This document shows positions 25,067-31,932 of a stretch of DNA of 64,000 nucleotides, piece by piece. The notes beneath the pieces were generated by a model, which saw only the letters and a list, made by a program, of their open reading frames with translations, ran no database searches and was not told the origin of the DNA. This stretch comes from Thermoactinospora rubra (GTDB lineage: Bacteria > Actinomycetota > Actinomycetes > Streptosporangiales > Streptosporangiaceae): the NCBI RefSeq assembly GCF_002093975.1, contig NZ_MSZZ01000043.1:1-64000 (forward strand), in the 5' to 3' direction. The position numbers were made by a program, and so were the translations under genes. How positions within the stretch are numbered: the stretch's first letter is position 1; each line of letters begins with the position of its first letter.

Positions 25067-25206
25067 CTGTAGTCTGACCGCAGAGCGGCTGGTGGCAAGA
25101 GGTCCAGGGGGCTTCTTCCCAACGGATAGCTGGCCGCTCATGGGCTTCAACCACCCCGGTTGAGTGCGCCGTAGGCGCTGGCCGCAAGGCCAAGGGGTAT
25201 GCACAA
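25067..25206 (+). ncRNA. Possible structured RNA after the lysis genes
   Basis: No reading frame is credible here, but hairpins follow each other closely: an outer pair AGCGGC/GCCGCT (25084-25089 with 25133-25138), CAACC/GGTTG (25148-25162), GCGCC-GTA-GGCGC (25166-25178), and TGGCC-GCAA-GGCCA (25179-25192) with a GNRA-type loop. A very strong terminator follows. It could be the processed 3' end of the late transcript or a separate small RNA. No known RNA family was recognised. Confidence 0.4.
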
Positions 25207-25247
25207 GGCCCCGGTCCTCCCCCACGGGAGGGCCGGGGCCTCTTCTT
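25207..25247 (+). terminator. Strong intrinsic terminator of the late operon
   Basis: GGCCCCGG-TCCTCCC pairs with GGGAGGG-CCGGGGCC over 15 base pairs with one wobble pair and a CCAC loop, followed by TCTTCTT. It closes the long rightward structural and lysis transcript. Confidence 0.85.
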
Positions 25248-25328
25248 CGTGGCGCGGCGGCCCGCCTGGGAAGCGTCTGCCGCCGCGCCTGCTCGTGGGC
25301 AGAGATCATCCGCCGTGTCAGGGTATGT

Positions 25329-25368
25329 CCTATGGGCCTATTAGCCAATAGAGGGACTGGCCTATAGG
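25329..25368. promoter_or_regulatory. Probable GntR operator and promoter region
   Basis: Immediately upstream of the GntR gene are CTATTAGCCAATAG (25338-25351, a perfect five-base inverted repeat around AGCC), CCTATAGG (25361-25368, a perfect palindrome) and an inverted pair CTATGGGCC/GGCCTATAG. This AT-richer stretch stands out from its surroundings. GntR proteins usually bind such short palindromes near their own promoters, so self-regulation is likely. Confidence 0.55.
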
Positions 25369-25385
25369 GCTGATGGCATGATCCC

Positions 25386-25805
25386 GTGCCGATCGACCGC
25401 CGCTCGTACGTGCCGGCCTACCGCCAGGTCGCCGATGACCTGCGCGAGCGCATCCGCCACGGGGAGCTCGCCCCGGGCCAGCAGCTGCCGGGCGAGGACC
25501 GTCTGGCCAGCCAGTACGACGTCGGCAAGGACACGATCCGGGACGCGCTCCAGGTTCTGCGGACCGAGGGCTTGATCCGCACCGTGTGGCGGCGCGGCTC
25601 CTGGGTGCGTGCGCAGCCGACGCGGTCCCGCATGGAGGTGCGAGGCCCGGCGCGCGTGTCGGCCCGCATGCCGACGCCGGAGGAGCGGCAGGAGCACGAT
25701 CTGGACGAGGGCGTGCCGGTCCTCGTCGTGGAGCGGGACGGCCGCGTGGAGGTGCTGCCGTCGGACCGCGTCGAGCTGGATCTGCCGGGAGCTCACGAGG
25801 CATAG
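25386..25805 (+). CDS. GntR-family transcriptional regulator
   Basis: A 139-residue regulator starting at GTG 25386. Residues about 5-75 form the winged helix-turn-helix: YVPAYRQVADDLRERIRHGELAPGQQLPGEDRLASQYDVGKDTIRDALQVLRTEGLIRTVWRRGSWVR. The short C-terminal part (EVRGPARVSARMPTPEERQEHDLDEGVPVLVVERDGRVEVLPSDRVEL) is a reduced effector domain often seen in actinomycete GntR proteins, including those of mobile elements such as KorSA. Its stop lies inside the 3' end of the convergent gene at 25793. It probably controls itself and the accessory genes of this arm. Confidence 0.85.
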   Translation: MPIDRRSYVPAYRQVADDLRERIRHGELAPGQQLPGEDRLASQYDVGKDTIRDALQVLRTEGLIRTVWRRGSWVRAQPTRSRMEVRGPARVSARMPTPEERQEHDLDEGVPVLVVERDGRVEVLPSDRVELDLPGAHEA

Positions 25806-26146
25806 GCGTGTTCCACGAATTTGTGCTTGAAGGCGAGTTCACGCCATAGCTCGTAGGTATCGGCGTACCGGCCGCGCGCGGCCTCGAAGTAGCGGCCGTT
25901 CGCGTAGCGGAGCAGGAAGTACTGGCCGCCCTCGCAGCAGAACTCGTACTCGAAATACGGCGAATTCTCCCGCACCCGCAGCACGCCCCCGTTCGGCTGG
26001 TACGGCTCCCACAGGATTGACGGCAGCGGCACGGACGGTGGAGGAGCATGCCCGTCCGTGCCGCCGCGCGGGCGCACGGACCCGGTGCCGTGCGCGGGCG
26101 CGACAGCGGGCGTCTGGGAACGTCTGCCGCTGCCGCGCCGGCTCAT
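25793..26146 (-). CDS. Hypothetical protein of the accessory arm
   Basis: A 117-residue protein whose start overlaps the stop of the upstream gene (ATGA at 26143-26146). The N-terminus is basic and Pro-rich (SRRGSGRRSQTPAVAPAHG). A folded part follows with aromatic and Gly residues: LPSILWEPYQPNGGVLRVRENSPYFEYEFCCEGGQYFLLRYANGRYFEAARGRYADTYELWREL. The two adjacent cysteines and the repeated 'GxYF' turns suggest a small beta-sheet protein. I do not recognise a family. Its last 13 bases overlap the convergent GntR gene. Probably co-expressed with the gene at 26143. Confidence 0.65.
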   Translation of the reverse strand: MSRRGSGRRSQTPAVAPAHGTGSVRPRGGTDGHAPPPSVPLPSILWEPYQPNGGVLRVRENSPYFEYEFCCEGGQYFLLRYANGRYFEAARGRYADTYELWRELAFKHKFVEHAYAS

Positions 26147-26523
26147 GGCCGCGCCGATTCGCGGTCGGCCAGCATGGCGCGCTGCTCCTGTTCGCGGATC
26201 AGCCGATGCAGGGCTGCCTCGGTGTCGGCCTCGACCGTCCGGCAGGCGCCCTCACGCTCGGCGGCCCGGCTGAACGGGCGGTGGCGGGTCGCCCAGTAGC
26301 GTCCGGTGTCCGATCTCCACCGCGACCAGGCGGGGGTGTCCGGCGACGCGGTGCGCAGGTTGGCGCGCAGCTCAGCCAGGCTCGCGGCAGCGTGGCACGC
26401 GGGACCGAGGTTGGCCGACCATCCCGTCGAGGTGCGGGTGAAGCGCCAGCCGGGGAACTCCCGCTGAGCCTCGCGGACAAGCCGGTCCATGACGACGTCG
26501 TCGTTGTCAGGAGCTGCTGTCAT
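26143..26523 (-). CDS. Hypothetical protein with two similar halves
   Basis: A 126-residue protein. The first half contains EAQREFPGWRFTRTSTGWSANLG...AASLAELRANL and the second DTGRYWATRHRPFSR...TVEADTEAALHRLI: both have an aromatic-rich strand pair ('G-x-W/Y-x-A') followed by an Ala/Leu helix. This pattern is common in small proteins of actinomycete plasmids and integrative elements, where no function is assigned. It is translationally coupled to the gene at 25793 and runs the same way as the regulator at 26609. Probably part of the accessory, non-virion part of the prophage. Confidence 0.65.
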   Translation of the reverse strand: MTAAPDNDDVVMDRLVREAQREFPGWRFTRTSTGWSANLGPACHAAASLAELRANLRTASPDTPAWSRWRSDTGRYWATRHRPFSRAAEREGACRTVEADTEAALHRLIREQEQRAMLADRESARP

Positions 26524-26608
26524 GGCCGGATCGTACGCCGGTCAAGCGGCGTCGGACCGAACACCCGGCCGCGAACTCTGTGTTCGCGGCGGGGGACTGG
26601 CGGTTCGC

Positions 26609-27814
26609 TCAGACGAGGATGTGGTGACGCTCGGCGAGGTAGCGCACCTCGGGTGCCCACGACGGCCGCGCCCGGCGGGCCAGGGAGCGCACCATCTCCC
26701 GCAGCAGCCGCTTGTGATCCAGCTCCTCCGGGCACTCCCGTTCGATGCGCATCAGGTACACCAGGCTCGCGGCGTCGTCGCCCAGGTCCTCGCAGGCGCG
26801 GGCGACCTGGCTCAGGTGAGTGGTGCGCCGCTCGATGCTCGGCGTCCGGGTCAGGTCGATCTCGTCGGCGACCCGGATCGCCGCCTCGGGCTGCCGCGCC
26901 TCGCATTCGACGCTGACCATGTGGATCGCGACGTTCGTGGCTCCGAAGGCCAGCCCGAAGTGGTTGGCGCCCTCCTCGACCCGCCGGGCCAGGGTCAGCG
27001 CCTCCCCGCGCAGCACCTCGCGGCCTGCCTGATCGTCGCCGGAGCGGGTCAGCGCGATCGACGCCATCAGGTGCAGCGCGCCGTACACCGACAGGTGCCG
27101 CTCGTCGCCGTCGCCGAGCGCGGGCGCGAACCGCTCCATCCCGTGCCGGGCGACGTCGTAGGCGACCTCGTGCATGTCGTCCGACAGCATGGACTGGCCC
27201 AGGTTCCAATGCGCCCAGGCGATCATGAGAGGGTCTTCGGTCTCCTCGGCGTAGCGCATCGCCCGGTCGGCCGCCAGGTGCGCCAGGTCCACCCGTCCCA
27301 GATGCTTGAGCACGCCCCGGGCCAGGATGTAGGCGTCGGCGGCGATCCGGCACGCGGCCCGGCGCCGTTCCGGCCAGCCGCCGGCCACCAGGACGAGCCG
27401 CTCGGCGTCGCCGATCAGCGACGGCAGGCTGCGCATGAGGAGGGAGTACTTGTGGGGCGAGGTGAACCAGGCGTCGCGGGCCGCGCCGATGCGCTCGGCG
27501 AGCTGGTCGGCGTCGGGCGGTTCGGCGTCGGGCGTGAGGGTCTTGTAGGTGAACATGGCGCGTTCGACGTCGCCGATCTGCGGGCGGCCCGGCTCGTGGG
27601 AGTCGCGGGGACTCTCGCCCAGCAGCACGGCGGACCGCACGCCCAGGACCTTGGCGATCTCGCGGAGCATCGGCAGCGACGGGGTGCGCTTGCCCTGCTC
27701 GATCAACTCGATGTGCCGGACGCTGCACCCGACCTGAGTGGCCAGGGCGGTGGTGCTCATGCCGCGCCACTCACGCTGAAGTCTGATCATGTGGCCCGTG
27801 CTAATCTCGCTCAT
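26609..27814 (-). CDS. XRE-family helix-turn-helix regulator with TPR-like C-terminus
   Basis: A 401-residue protein starting best at ATG 27814, downstream of AGGAGG; an earlier in-frame ATG at 27844 has no ribosome site. Residues about 8-65 form a Cro/CI-type helix-turn-helix: MIRLQREWRGMSTTALATQVGCSVRHIELIEQGKRTPSLPMLREIAKVLGV. The remaining 330 residues are helical, with repeated units such as WAHWNLGQSML, GALHLMASIALTRSG and THLSQVARACEDLGDDAASLVYLMRI, like the TPR arrays of large actinomycete regulators. It could be the prophage's regulator or a host-type one. Upstream lies a 15-bp inverted repeat at 27909. Confidence 0.8.
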   Translation of the reverse strand: MSEISTGHMIRLQREWRGMSTTALATQVGCSVRHIELIEQGKRTPSLPMLREIAKVLGVRSAVLLGESPRDSHEPGRPQIGDVERAMFTYKTLTPDAEPPDADQLAERIGAARDAWFTSPHKYSLLMRSLPSLIGDAERLVLVAGGWPERRRAACRIAADAYILARGVLKHLGRVDLAHLAADRAMRYAEETEDPLMIAWAHWNLGQSMLSDDMHEVAYDVARHGMERFAPALGDGDERHLSVYGALHLMASIALTRSGDDQAGREVLRGEALTLARRVEEGANHFGLAFGATNVAIHMVSVECEARQPEAAIRVADEIDLTRTPSIERRTTHLSQVARACEDLGDDAASLVYLMRIERECPEELDHKRLLREMVRSLARRARPSWAPEVRYLAERHHILV

Positions 27815-27908
27815 AAGGCCCCGCACCTCCTGGATTCTCATCATCAGGGTACGTGCGGGGCCTTCGCCGTGTCAGCCGACGTCCGGGATCGGGGTAGGGA
27901 GCGTGAAT

Positions 27909-27967
27909 GTGACCGCACGGTCGAGGTGCTGGCTGGGAGGCCGTTCCTGCCCCGACCGTGCGGTCAC
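27909..27967. repeat. 15-bp perfect inverted repeat upstream of the HTH-TPR regulator
   Basis: GTGACCGCACGGTCG (27909-27923) and its exact complement CGACCGTGCGGTCAC (27953-27967) are separated by 29 bases. The repeat lies about 95-150 bases upstream of the regulator start in a gene-free stretch (27815-28150). There is no T tract. It may be an operator with two half sites or an RNA structure. A shorter pair CTCACC/GGTGAG lies just right of it. Confidence 0.5.
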
Positions 27968-28099
27968 CCTCGCCTGCCGAGATCCACTCACCTACTGGAC
28001 CCGGTGAGTTGGAACGGTAACGCTGGCAAGCCCGCAGGTCACCCCCAAGTGGAGAACATTCCGCCTGCGGGGGAGAAAAGCGCACCCGGAGTGGAAACG

Positions 28100-28143
28100 A
28101 AAACGCTCCCACCACCCCTGAACGGGATTCGGTGGGAGCGTTC
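28100..28143 (-). terminator. Intrinsic terminator, mainly for the leftward genes
   Basis: AACGCTCCCACC (28102-28113) pairs with GGTGGGAGCGTT (28131-28142). Read leftward, the stem is followed by the T-rich GTTTTCGTTTCC, so it ends the leftward transcript of the gene stopping at 28151. Confidence 0.7.
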
Positions 28144-28150
28144 GGTCCGT

Positions 28151-28513
28151 CTACGCCTCGGCGGAGGGATCGTCGACCCTCCACGAGATCACCCGGTTGG
28201 GGTGGTCGGGGAGAACCGAGCGAGCCCAGCCGAAGGCTGCCTCCTTGTCGCCGACCGGGACGGCTGTGGTGAAGAACTCCGGCGGCGTGCTCAGGTCCGG
28301 GCGCGGGTACGTGAGCCACCGTCGCAACGCCCAGCCGCCGTTCTCGGCGTGCAGGTGCCAGCGCATCTCGGGGACGTCCGGCTCAGGGAAGATCCGCCGC
28401 CAGACGTTGCCGAGGCGGGCGCGGGCGACCACGAGCGCACGCTCCCAGCGGTTCTCCGGAAGCGGTGCGTAGGCGAACCACGGGCCGGGATCGCGGGGTG
28501 TGATCGCTGTCAT
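28151..28513 (-). CDS. Hypothetical protein, accessory arm
   Basis: A 120-residue soluble protein starting at ATG 28513 behind GAGGAGG; an upstream ATG would add 18 residues across the ribosome site, so I reject it. The sequence is rich in Trp, Arg and Pro: TPRDPGPWFAYAPLPENRWERALVVARARLGNVWRRIFPEPDVPEMRWHLHAENGGWALRRWLTYPRPD, ending VISWRVDDPSAEA. No motif was recognised. Good ribosome site, codon use and a terminator just after it support a real gene. It is the last gene of a leftward run that starts near the att junction. Confidence 0.6.
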   Translation of the reverse strand: MTAITPRDPGPWFAYAPLPENRWERALVVARARLGNVWRRIFPEPDVPEMRWHLHAENGGWALRRWLTYPRPDLSTPPEFFTTAVPVGDKEAAFGWARSVLPDHPNRVISWRVDDPSAEA

Positions 28514-28588
28514 CGGAACCTCCTCGAAGATCCCCGGCGGCATCGCCGCTCTGGGCGTCGATGGCACCTTGGCCGCCGGGACGATCTT

Positions 28589-29041
28589 CTATTCGCAGGT
28601 CACGTAGGACCTGACCTCCGGCGGGTCGGCACGGTACTCGCGACCCTTGCTGTCCTGTCCGGTCACCACGATACGAGTCCGCCACCATCCCGGGATACAG
28701 ACCGTGAAGGTGAGCGCGTACAGACGGGTGTCCTCCTTCGGGGGAATCCCCGGGAACTCGTCGGAGATCATCTCGCGCCAGCGGCCGGACTGCGTGAGCT
28801 TCCGGTCCAGCGCGATCCGCATGTGGTGACTGCGAGGGCGGACGTCGCAGCGCGCCTCGACGATGGTGTGCACCCATGCGTGATGGGGCTCATCCTCCGG
28901 GATGTAGCTGGTGGGCGGGGTGCGCACGCGCTGGACGCACCCGAAGTGGGGCAGGCCGGTCGGCCTGCAGTCGGCCGCCATGGTCGCCAGGCAGACGACG
29001 GCGAGGGTTGCGCCACTGAGCACACGGTGTTGGATGGACAT
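28589..29041 (-). CDS. Secreted hypothetical protein
   Basis: A 150-residue protein from ATG 29041 behind GAGGAGG. Residues 1-23 form an export signal (basic start, hydrophobic core LSGATLAVVCLATMA, small residues before AADC). The Asp before the Cys makes a lipobox unlikely, so it is probably released. The mature part has four or more cysteines (DCRPTG, GCVQR, RCDVR, VCIPGWW, YVTCE) that could form disulfides, and a beta-like pattern (LYALTFTVCIPGWWRTRIVVTGQDSKGREYR). No family was recognised. A secreted, disulfide-rich protein inside a prophage arm may alter the surface or environment of the lysogen. Confidence 0.65.
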   Translation of the reverse strand: MSIQHRVLSGATLAVVCLATMAADCRPTGLPHFGCVQRVRTPPTSYIPEDEPHHAWVHTIVEARCDVRPRSHHMRIALDRKLTQSGRWREMISDEFPGIPPKEDTRLYALTFTVCIPGWWRTRIVVTGQDSKGREYRADPPEVRSYVTCE

Positions 29042-29129
29042 AGGTCCCTGACCTCCTCATCAGGTCGGTGGACTCAGGCCCCGGGAAGGTGTTGGCGCAC
29101 GCGACCCGGGGCCGCCTGGTGGGGGGGAT

Positions 29130-29537
29130 CTAGCGGTTGGCGGCGCGCCGGTCGGGCAGACCCGCGCGGTCAAGGCGCGCCTGGCGGCGCTCTCGGAGGG
29201 ACACGACGCCGAGGCGCTCCCGCTCGGCGGCCAGCAGAGCGCGGCCCTTGGCGGCACGCTGGAAGATCGCCTCGCGCGAGATGCCGAGGATCTTCGCCAG
29301 CTCGGCGTAGGAGTACCCGGCCGGGCCGGGCCGCTCCTGGTTGACGGCGATCGCGATGTTGGCCGCGTCGCGCAGCTGGTCACGCAGCGCCTCGACGTGG
29401 ACGAGCCCGGCCGGATCGTCGGCGAGCCGGGCGGCGAGGGCGGCGATGACGCGGTGGAGGAAGGCGACGTATTCCTCGGTCTCGACGATGCTCTTGGTGC
29501 GCTTGCGGCGCTGGGGGGTGGCCATGGGTCCGGTCAC
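29130..29537 (-). CDS. Helix-turn-helix protein (sigma-70 region 4-like)
   Basis: A 135-residue basic protein. The start GTG 29537 overlaps the stop of the upstream gene (GTGA); a second ATG lies four codons in. The middle holds a helix-turn-helix: ANIAIAVNQERPGPAGYSYAELAKILGISREAIFQRAAKGRALLAAERERLG, like the DNA-binding part of sigma factors. N-terminal residues are rich in Lys/Arg (RRKRTKSIV). It belongs to a coupled leftward set (30288 to 29130). Two 17-bp palindromes lie 21 and 48 bases upstream of its start, inside the previous gene; it may bind them. Confidence 0.7.
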   Translation of the reverse strand: MTGPMATPQRRKRTKSIVETEEYVAFLHRVIAALAARLADDPAGLVHVEALRDQLRDAANIAIAVNQERPGPAGYSYAELAKILGISREAIFQRAAKGRALLAAERERLGVVSLRERRQARLDRAGLPDRRAANR

Positions 29538-29809
29538 CGCCCGTTCGCCGGTTCGGTGTGAAGCTCAGCTTCACAGGCGGGGGTGTGAAGCTGAGCTTCA
29601 CGCTCGGCGGGCGTCCGGGCCTTCCTGGTCGCGCGGTCCTCGGCGAGCGCGTCGAGTGCCCGGTCGATCGCGTCGGGGGCGTCGTAGACGAGCCACCCGA
29701 GCACGAAGAACGCCTCGTGAGGGGTGAGGTTCGCGGCGTCGAGGCGCGCGCCGACCTGCCTGCCCGCGCGAAGACGGTCGCGCTGCTCGCGCGATGCATC
29801 GCCGGTCAC
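29534..29809 (-). CDS. Small protein with repeated acidic C-terminal tail
   Basis: A 91-residue protein from GTG 29809, overlapping both its neighbours by four bases. The N-terminal 60 residues read like a small helical protein (ASREQRDRLRAGRQVGARLDAANLTPHEAFFVLGWLVYDAPDAIDRALDALAEDRATRKA). The last 25 contain two near-identical copies, EAQLHT and EAELHT, nine codons apart, encoded by the two palindromes at 29558-29601. No known family recognised. Longer versions of the frame exist upstream but would overlap a better-supported gene. Confidence 0.65.
   Translation of the reverse strand: MTGDASREQRDRLRAGRQVGARLDAANLTPHEAFFVLGWLVYDAPDAIDRALDALAEDRATRKARTPAEREAQLHTPACEAELHTEPANGR
29558..29601. 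repeat. Two 17-bp palindromes, candidate operator pair
   Basis: GTGAAGCTCAGCTTCAC (29558-29574) and GTGAAGCTGAGCTTCAC (29585-29601) are 27 bases apart centre to centre and differ only in the central base. They lie inside the 3' end of the gene at 29534 and just upstream of the helix-turn-helix gene start at 29537. Such paired sites suit a dimeric DNA-binding protein. Confidence 0.55.
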
Positions 29810-30288
29810 AGCTCGCCGCCCAGCATCAGCTCGCTGGACCGGCCCGGCCCCTCGTACAGGTCCGGGACGTAGGTGGCGCCGTACGTGCCCGCGATGCCGC
29901 GCGCCAGCGCCTCGACGGTGACGTCGTAACCCCATGAGACGTGCTCGGCGGCGTGCGCGTCGGTGGCGTTGCACACCTTGGCCAGGCGGCCGGCGTGCCG
30001 CTCGACGATCACGAGGGTGGCGTTGTCGGGCAGCTCGGTGCCGCGCCGCAGCTCGGGCGTGATCGGCTCGACGGTGATCGAGTGGGGCACGTGCGCCAGG
30101 TCGAAGCGGAAGGTCGGGTCGGCGACGGGCCAGCCGGTCGCGATCTCGCGGCCGTAGAGCGCCTGGTGGGCGAGGGCGTGGGCGACTTGGTCGCCGAGCT
30201 CGTTGCGGTCGAGGAGGTGCCGGTGGAGCTGGGGCGCTGCGGTCTTAAGCCGCTGGTACTCGGCGGCGTCGGCCATGGGGGGAAGCAT
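29806..30288 (-). CDS. Hypothetical protein, first gene of leftward set
   Basis: A 160-residue protein starting at ATG 30288 behind GAGAGGA. The sequence has a helix near the N-terminus (DAAEYQRLKTAAPQLHRHLLDRNELGDQVAHALAHQALYG), a central TITV-rich part (HSITVEPITPELRRGTELPDNATLVIVERHAGRLAKVC), and HVSWGYDVTVEALARGIAGTYGATYVPDLYEG. No family was recognised. It begins only about 45 bases from the likely att junction, so its promoter must lie within that short stretch or in the neighbouring host sequence. Its stop overlaps the next start (GTGA). Confidence 0.65.
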   Translation of the reverse strand: MLPPMADAAEYQRLKTAAPQLHRHLLDRNELGDQVAHALAHQALYGREIATGWPVADPTFRFDLAHVPHSITVEPITPELRRGTELPDNATLVIVERHAGRLAKVCNATDAHAAEHVSWGYDVTVEALARGIAGTYGATYVPDLYEGPGRSSELMLGGEL

Positions 30289-30309
30289 CGCGATCCTCTC
30301 GTCGGTCAA

Positions 30310-30345
30310 CGAGAGTTATGCTGACCGAGAAAGAGCTTCCTGTTC
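30310..30345. other. Probable prophage right attachment junction (attR)
   Basis: Leftward prophage-type genes end here and a DMT transporter gene begins mid-protein at about 30334 (AGC TTC CTG TTC ATC AAA GTG GCC). A stop codon lies in frame just upstream at 30322-30324 and no start or ribosome site remains. This is what remains when an element inserts into a coding gene, as large serine integrases often do. The exact crossover base cannot be placed without the left junction. Confidence 0.55.
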
Positions 30346-31191
30346 ATCAAAGTGGCCGTGACCTCGCTGGAGCCGTTGCAGGTGTCCTTCGGCCGGATGG
30401 CGATCGGGGCGGCCGTGCTGCTGCTCGCGACGCTGCTGAGCGGCAAGGCGCTGCCGCGCGACCCGAGCCTGTGGGCGCACTTCCAGGTCGTGTCGATCTT
30501 CGCGACGAGCGTGCCGTTCACCCTCTTCGCGTACGGCGAGCAGTACGTCTCCTCGGTGGTCGCGGCGATCTGGAACGCCACCACACCTTTGTGCACGCTG
30601 GTGTTCACGATGACCCTGCGCGCCGAGAAGGCCACGCCCGGCCGCCTCGCGGGGCTGGGCCTGGGCTTCGCGGGCGTGATGGTGGTGCTGGGCGTCTGGC
30701 AGCCCATGGCGGGCGGCCAGCTGGAGGGCAGCCTGGCCTGCTTCGGCGCGGCCCTCAGCTACGGCGTGGGCGGGGCGTACCTGGGCCGGTTCCTCACCGG
30801 CAGGCGCACCGAGGCGCCGGTCGCGCTGGCGGCCGGGCAGCTGCTCAGCGGCACGGTCCAGATCGGCGCGGTCACCGTGCTCGTCGGCGTGCCGCTGGTC
30901 GACACGGGCGCGCCCGCCGCGGCCTGGTGGAGCCTGCTGGCGCTGGGCGGGCTCGGCACCGGGCTGGCGTACCTGCTGCTGTACTGGGTCCAGGCGCGGG
31001 CCGGAGTGACGACGACCTCGACGGTCACCTACCTGCTGCCGGTGGTGGCCGCGCTGTCCGGCGTGGCGGTGCTGGGGGAGAGCCTGTCGTGGAACCAACC
31101 GGTGGGGGCGCTGGTCATCCTGGCCGCCATCGCGCTCACGCAGGGCGGGTTCCGGCTGGGACGGCGGCGCCAGGCCGTACCGGCGGCTTAG
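30334..31191 (+). pseudogene. EamA/DMT-family transporter, 5' end removed
   Basis: The frame encodes nearly all of an EamA-type exporter with two homologous halves and about nine remaining membrane spans: SFLFIKVAVTSLEPLQVSFGRMAIGAAVLLLA, VPFTLFAYGEQYVSSVVAAIWNATTPLCTLVFT, and second-half GLGTGLAYLLLYWVQARAGVTTTSTVTYLLPVVAALSGVAVLGESL. Family members normally start about 20-30 residues earlier with a 'WGSSFLFIKVA' first span; here the sequence before SFLF is unrelated and has an in-frame stop. An internal GTG at 30352 could start a shortened protein lacking most of span 1. I regard the gene as interrupted by the prophage. Confidence 0.75.
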
Positions 31192-31195
31192 ACGA

Positions 31196-31909
31196 TCAGT
31201 CCTCGGCGGCGGGAGGGCGGCGCTTGCGGCGGCCCGCCACCAGCGTGTCGCCGGGCGCGGGCTTGCTCTCCGGCAGCGGATGGGGCGCCGTGTCCTCCAG
31301 CGAGGAGTCCGCGGGCGGCTGCTCCTGGCGGGGCTTGTCCGGTGCGGGCTTGCGCGGCTCGCGCCGGGACGGCTCGGGCGCGGCCGGCTCGGATGCGGGC
31401 GCCTCGGACGCGGCCGGCTGGGGCGCGGTTCGCTGCTCGCCGGGGTCGCGCAGCGACTCGATGACCCGCTCGGCGTCGCGGTCGGCGGCGAACTCGGCCT
31501 CCGCCTCCGATTCCCTGCGACGGATCACCACCATGTGGTCGACCGATATCCGCCCGGCCCCGACGACCGCGAGGAGCACGGTCGCCGCGCCCAGCAGGAT
31601 GATCTCGTTGACGCCGACCGGATTGAGCGGCCTGGCCATGACGAAGACCGCGAGGAACTCCAGGAACAGCACCAGGCCGGTCACCGACACCACCAGCCCG
31701 GCGATCAGGAGGGCCCCGCCGACCAGCTCGGTCATCATCGTCACGGTGGCCCACGCGCGCGGGATGGGCGCGCCCTGCGTGGCGAACTTCGCGGTCGTGG
31801 CGTTGAGGCCGTCTTCGAGCTTCCGCCAGCCGTTCGCGAAGACGATCCCGCCGACCCCTAATCGGGCCACGAGTGCGGCGAGATCGTAGAGGGCTCGTCT
31901 CACGGTCAC
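31196..31909 (-). CDS. DoxX-family membrane protein with charged C-terminal tail
   Basis: About 237 residues with GTG start at 31909; TTG at 31936, overlapping the MFS stop, is an alternative. Four membrane spans of the DoxX family lie in residues about 5-115: LAALVARLGVGGIVFANGWRKLE, TMMTELVGGALLIAGLVVSVTGLVLFLEFLAVFVMA, NEIILLGAATVLLAVVGAG. The last 110 residues are hydrophilic and rich in Pro, Glu, Ala and Arg, an unusual tail ending RRKRRPPAAED. One leucine in the first span is a TTA codon. The substrate and role of DoxX proteins are poorly known (redox or quinone related). It is likely co-transcribed with the MFS gene. Confidence 0.82.
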   Translation of the reverse strand: MTVRRALYDLAALVARLGVGGIVFANGWRKLEDGLNATTAKFATQGAPIPRAWATVTMMTELVGGALLIAGLVVSVTGLVLFLEFLAVFVMARPLNPVGVNEIILLGAATVLLAVVGAGRISVDHMVVIRRRESEAEAEFAADRDAERVIESLRDPGEQRTAPQPAASEAPASEPAAPEPSRREPRKPAPDKPRQEQPPADSSLEDTAPHPLPESKPAPGDTLVAGRRKRRPPAAED

Positions 31910-31932
31910 GTTCCTGCCCCTATCCGGTTGTC

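Noticed and set aside
25240..25320. Possible direct repeat between about 25,250 and 26,115 (GGGAAGCGTCTGCC-like) as attachment sites
   Set aside because: The match is short and imperfect, in Arg/Pro-rich GC-rich sequence; the broken transporter at 30.33 kb is better evidence for a prophage end.
30318..31889. Long alternative frame across the transporter and DoxX genes
   Set aside because: Low-complexity Arg/Gly/Ala sequence, in another frame from clear membrane proteins on both strands.
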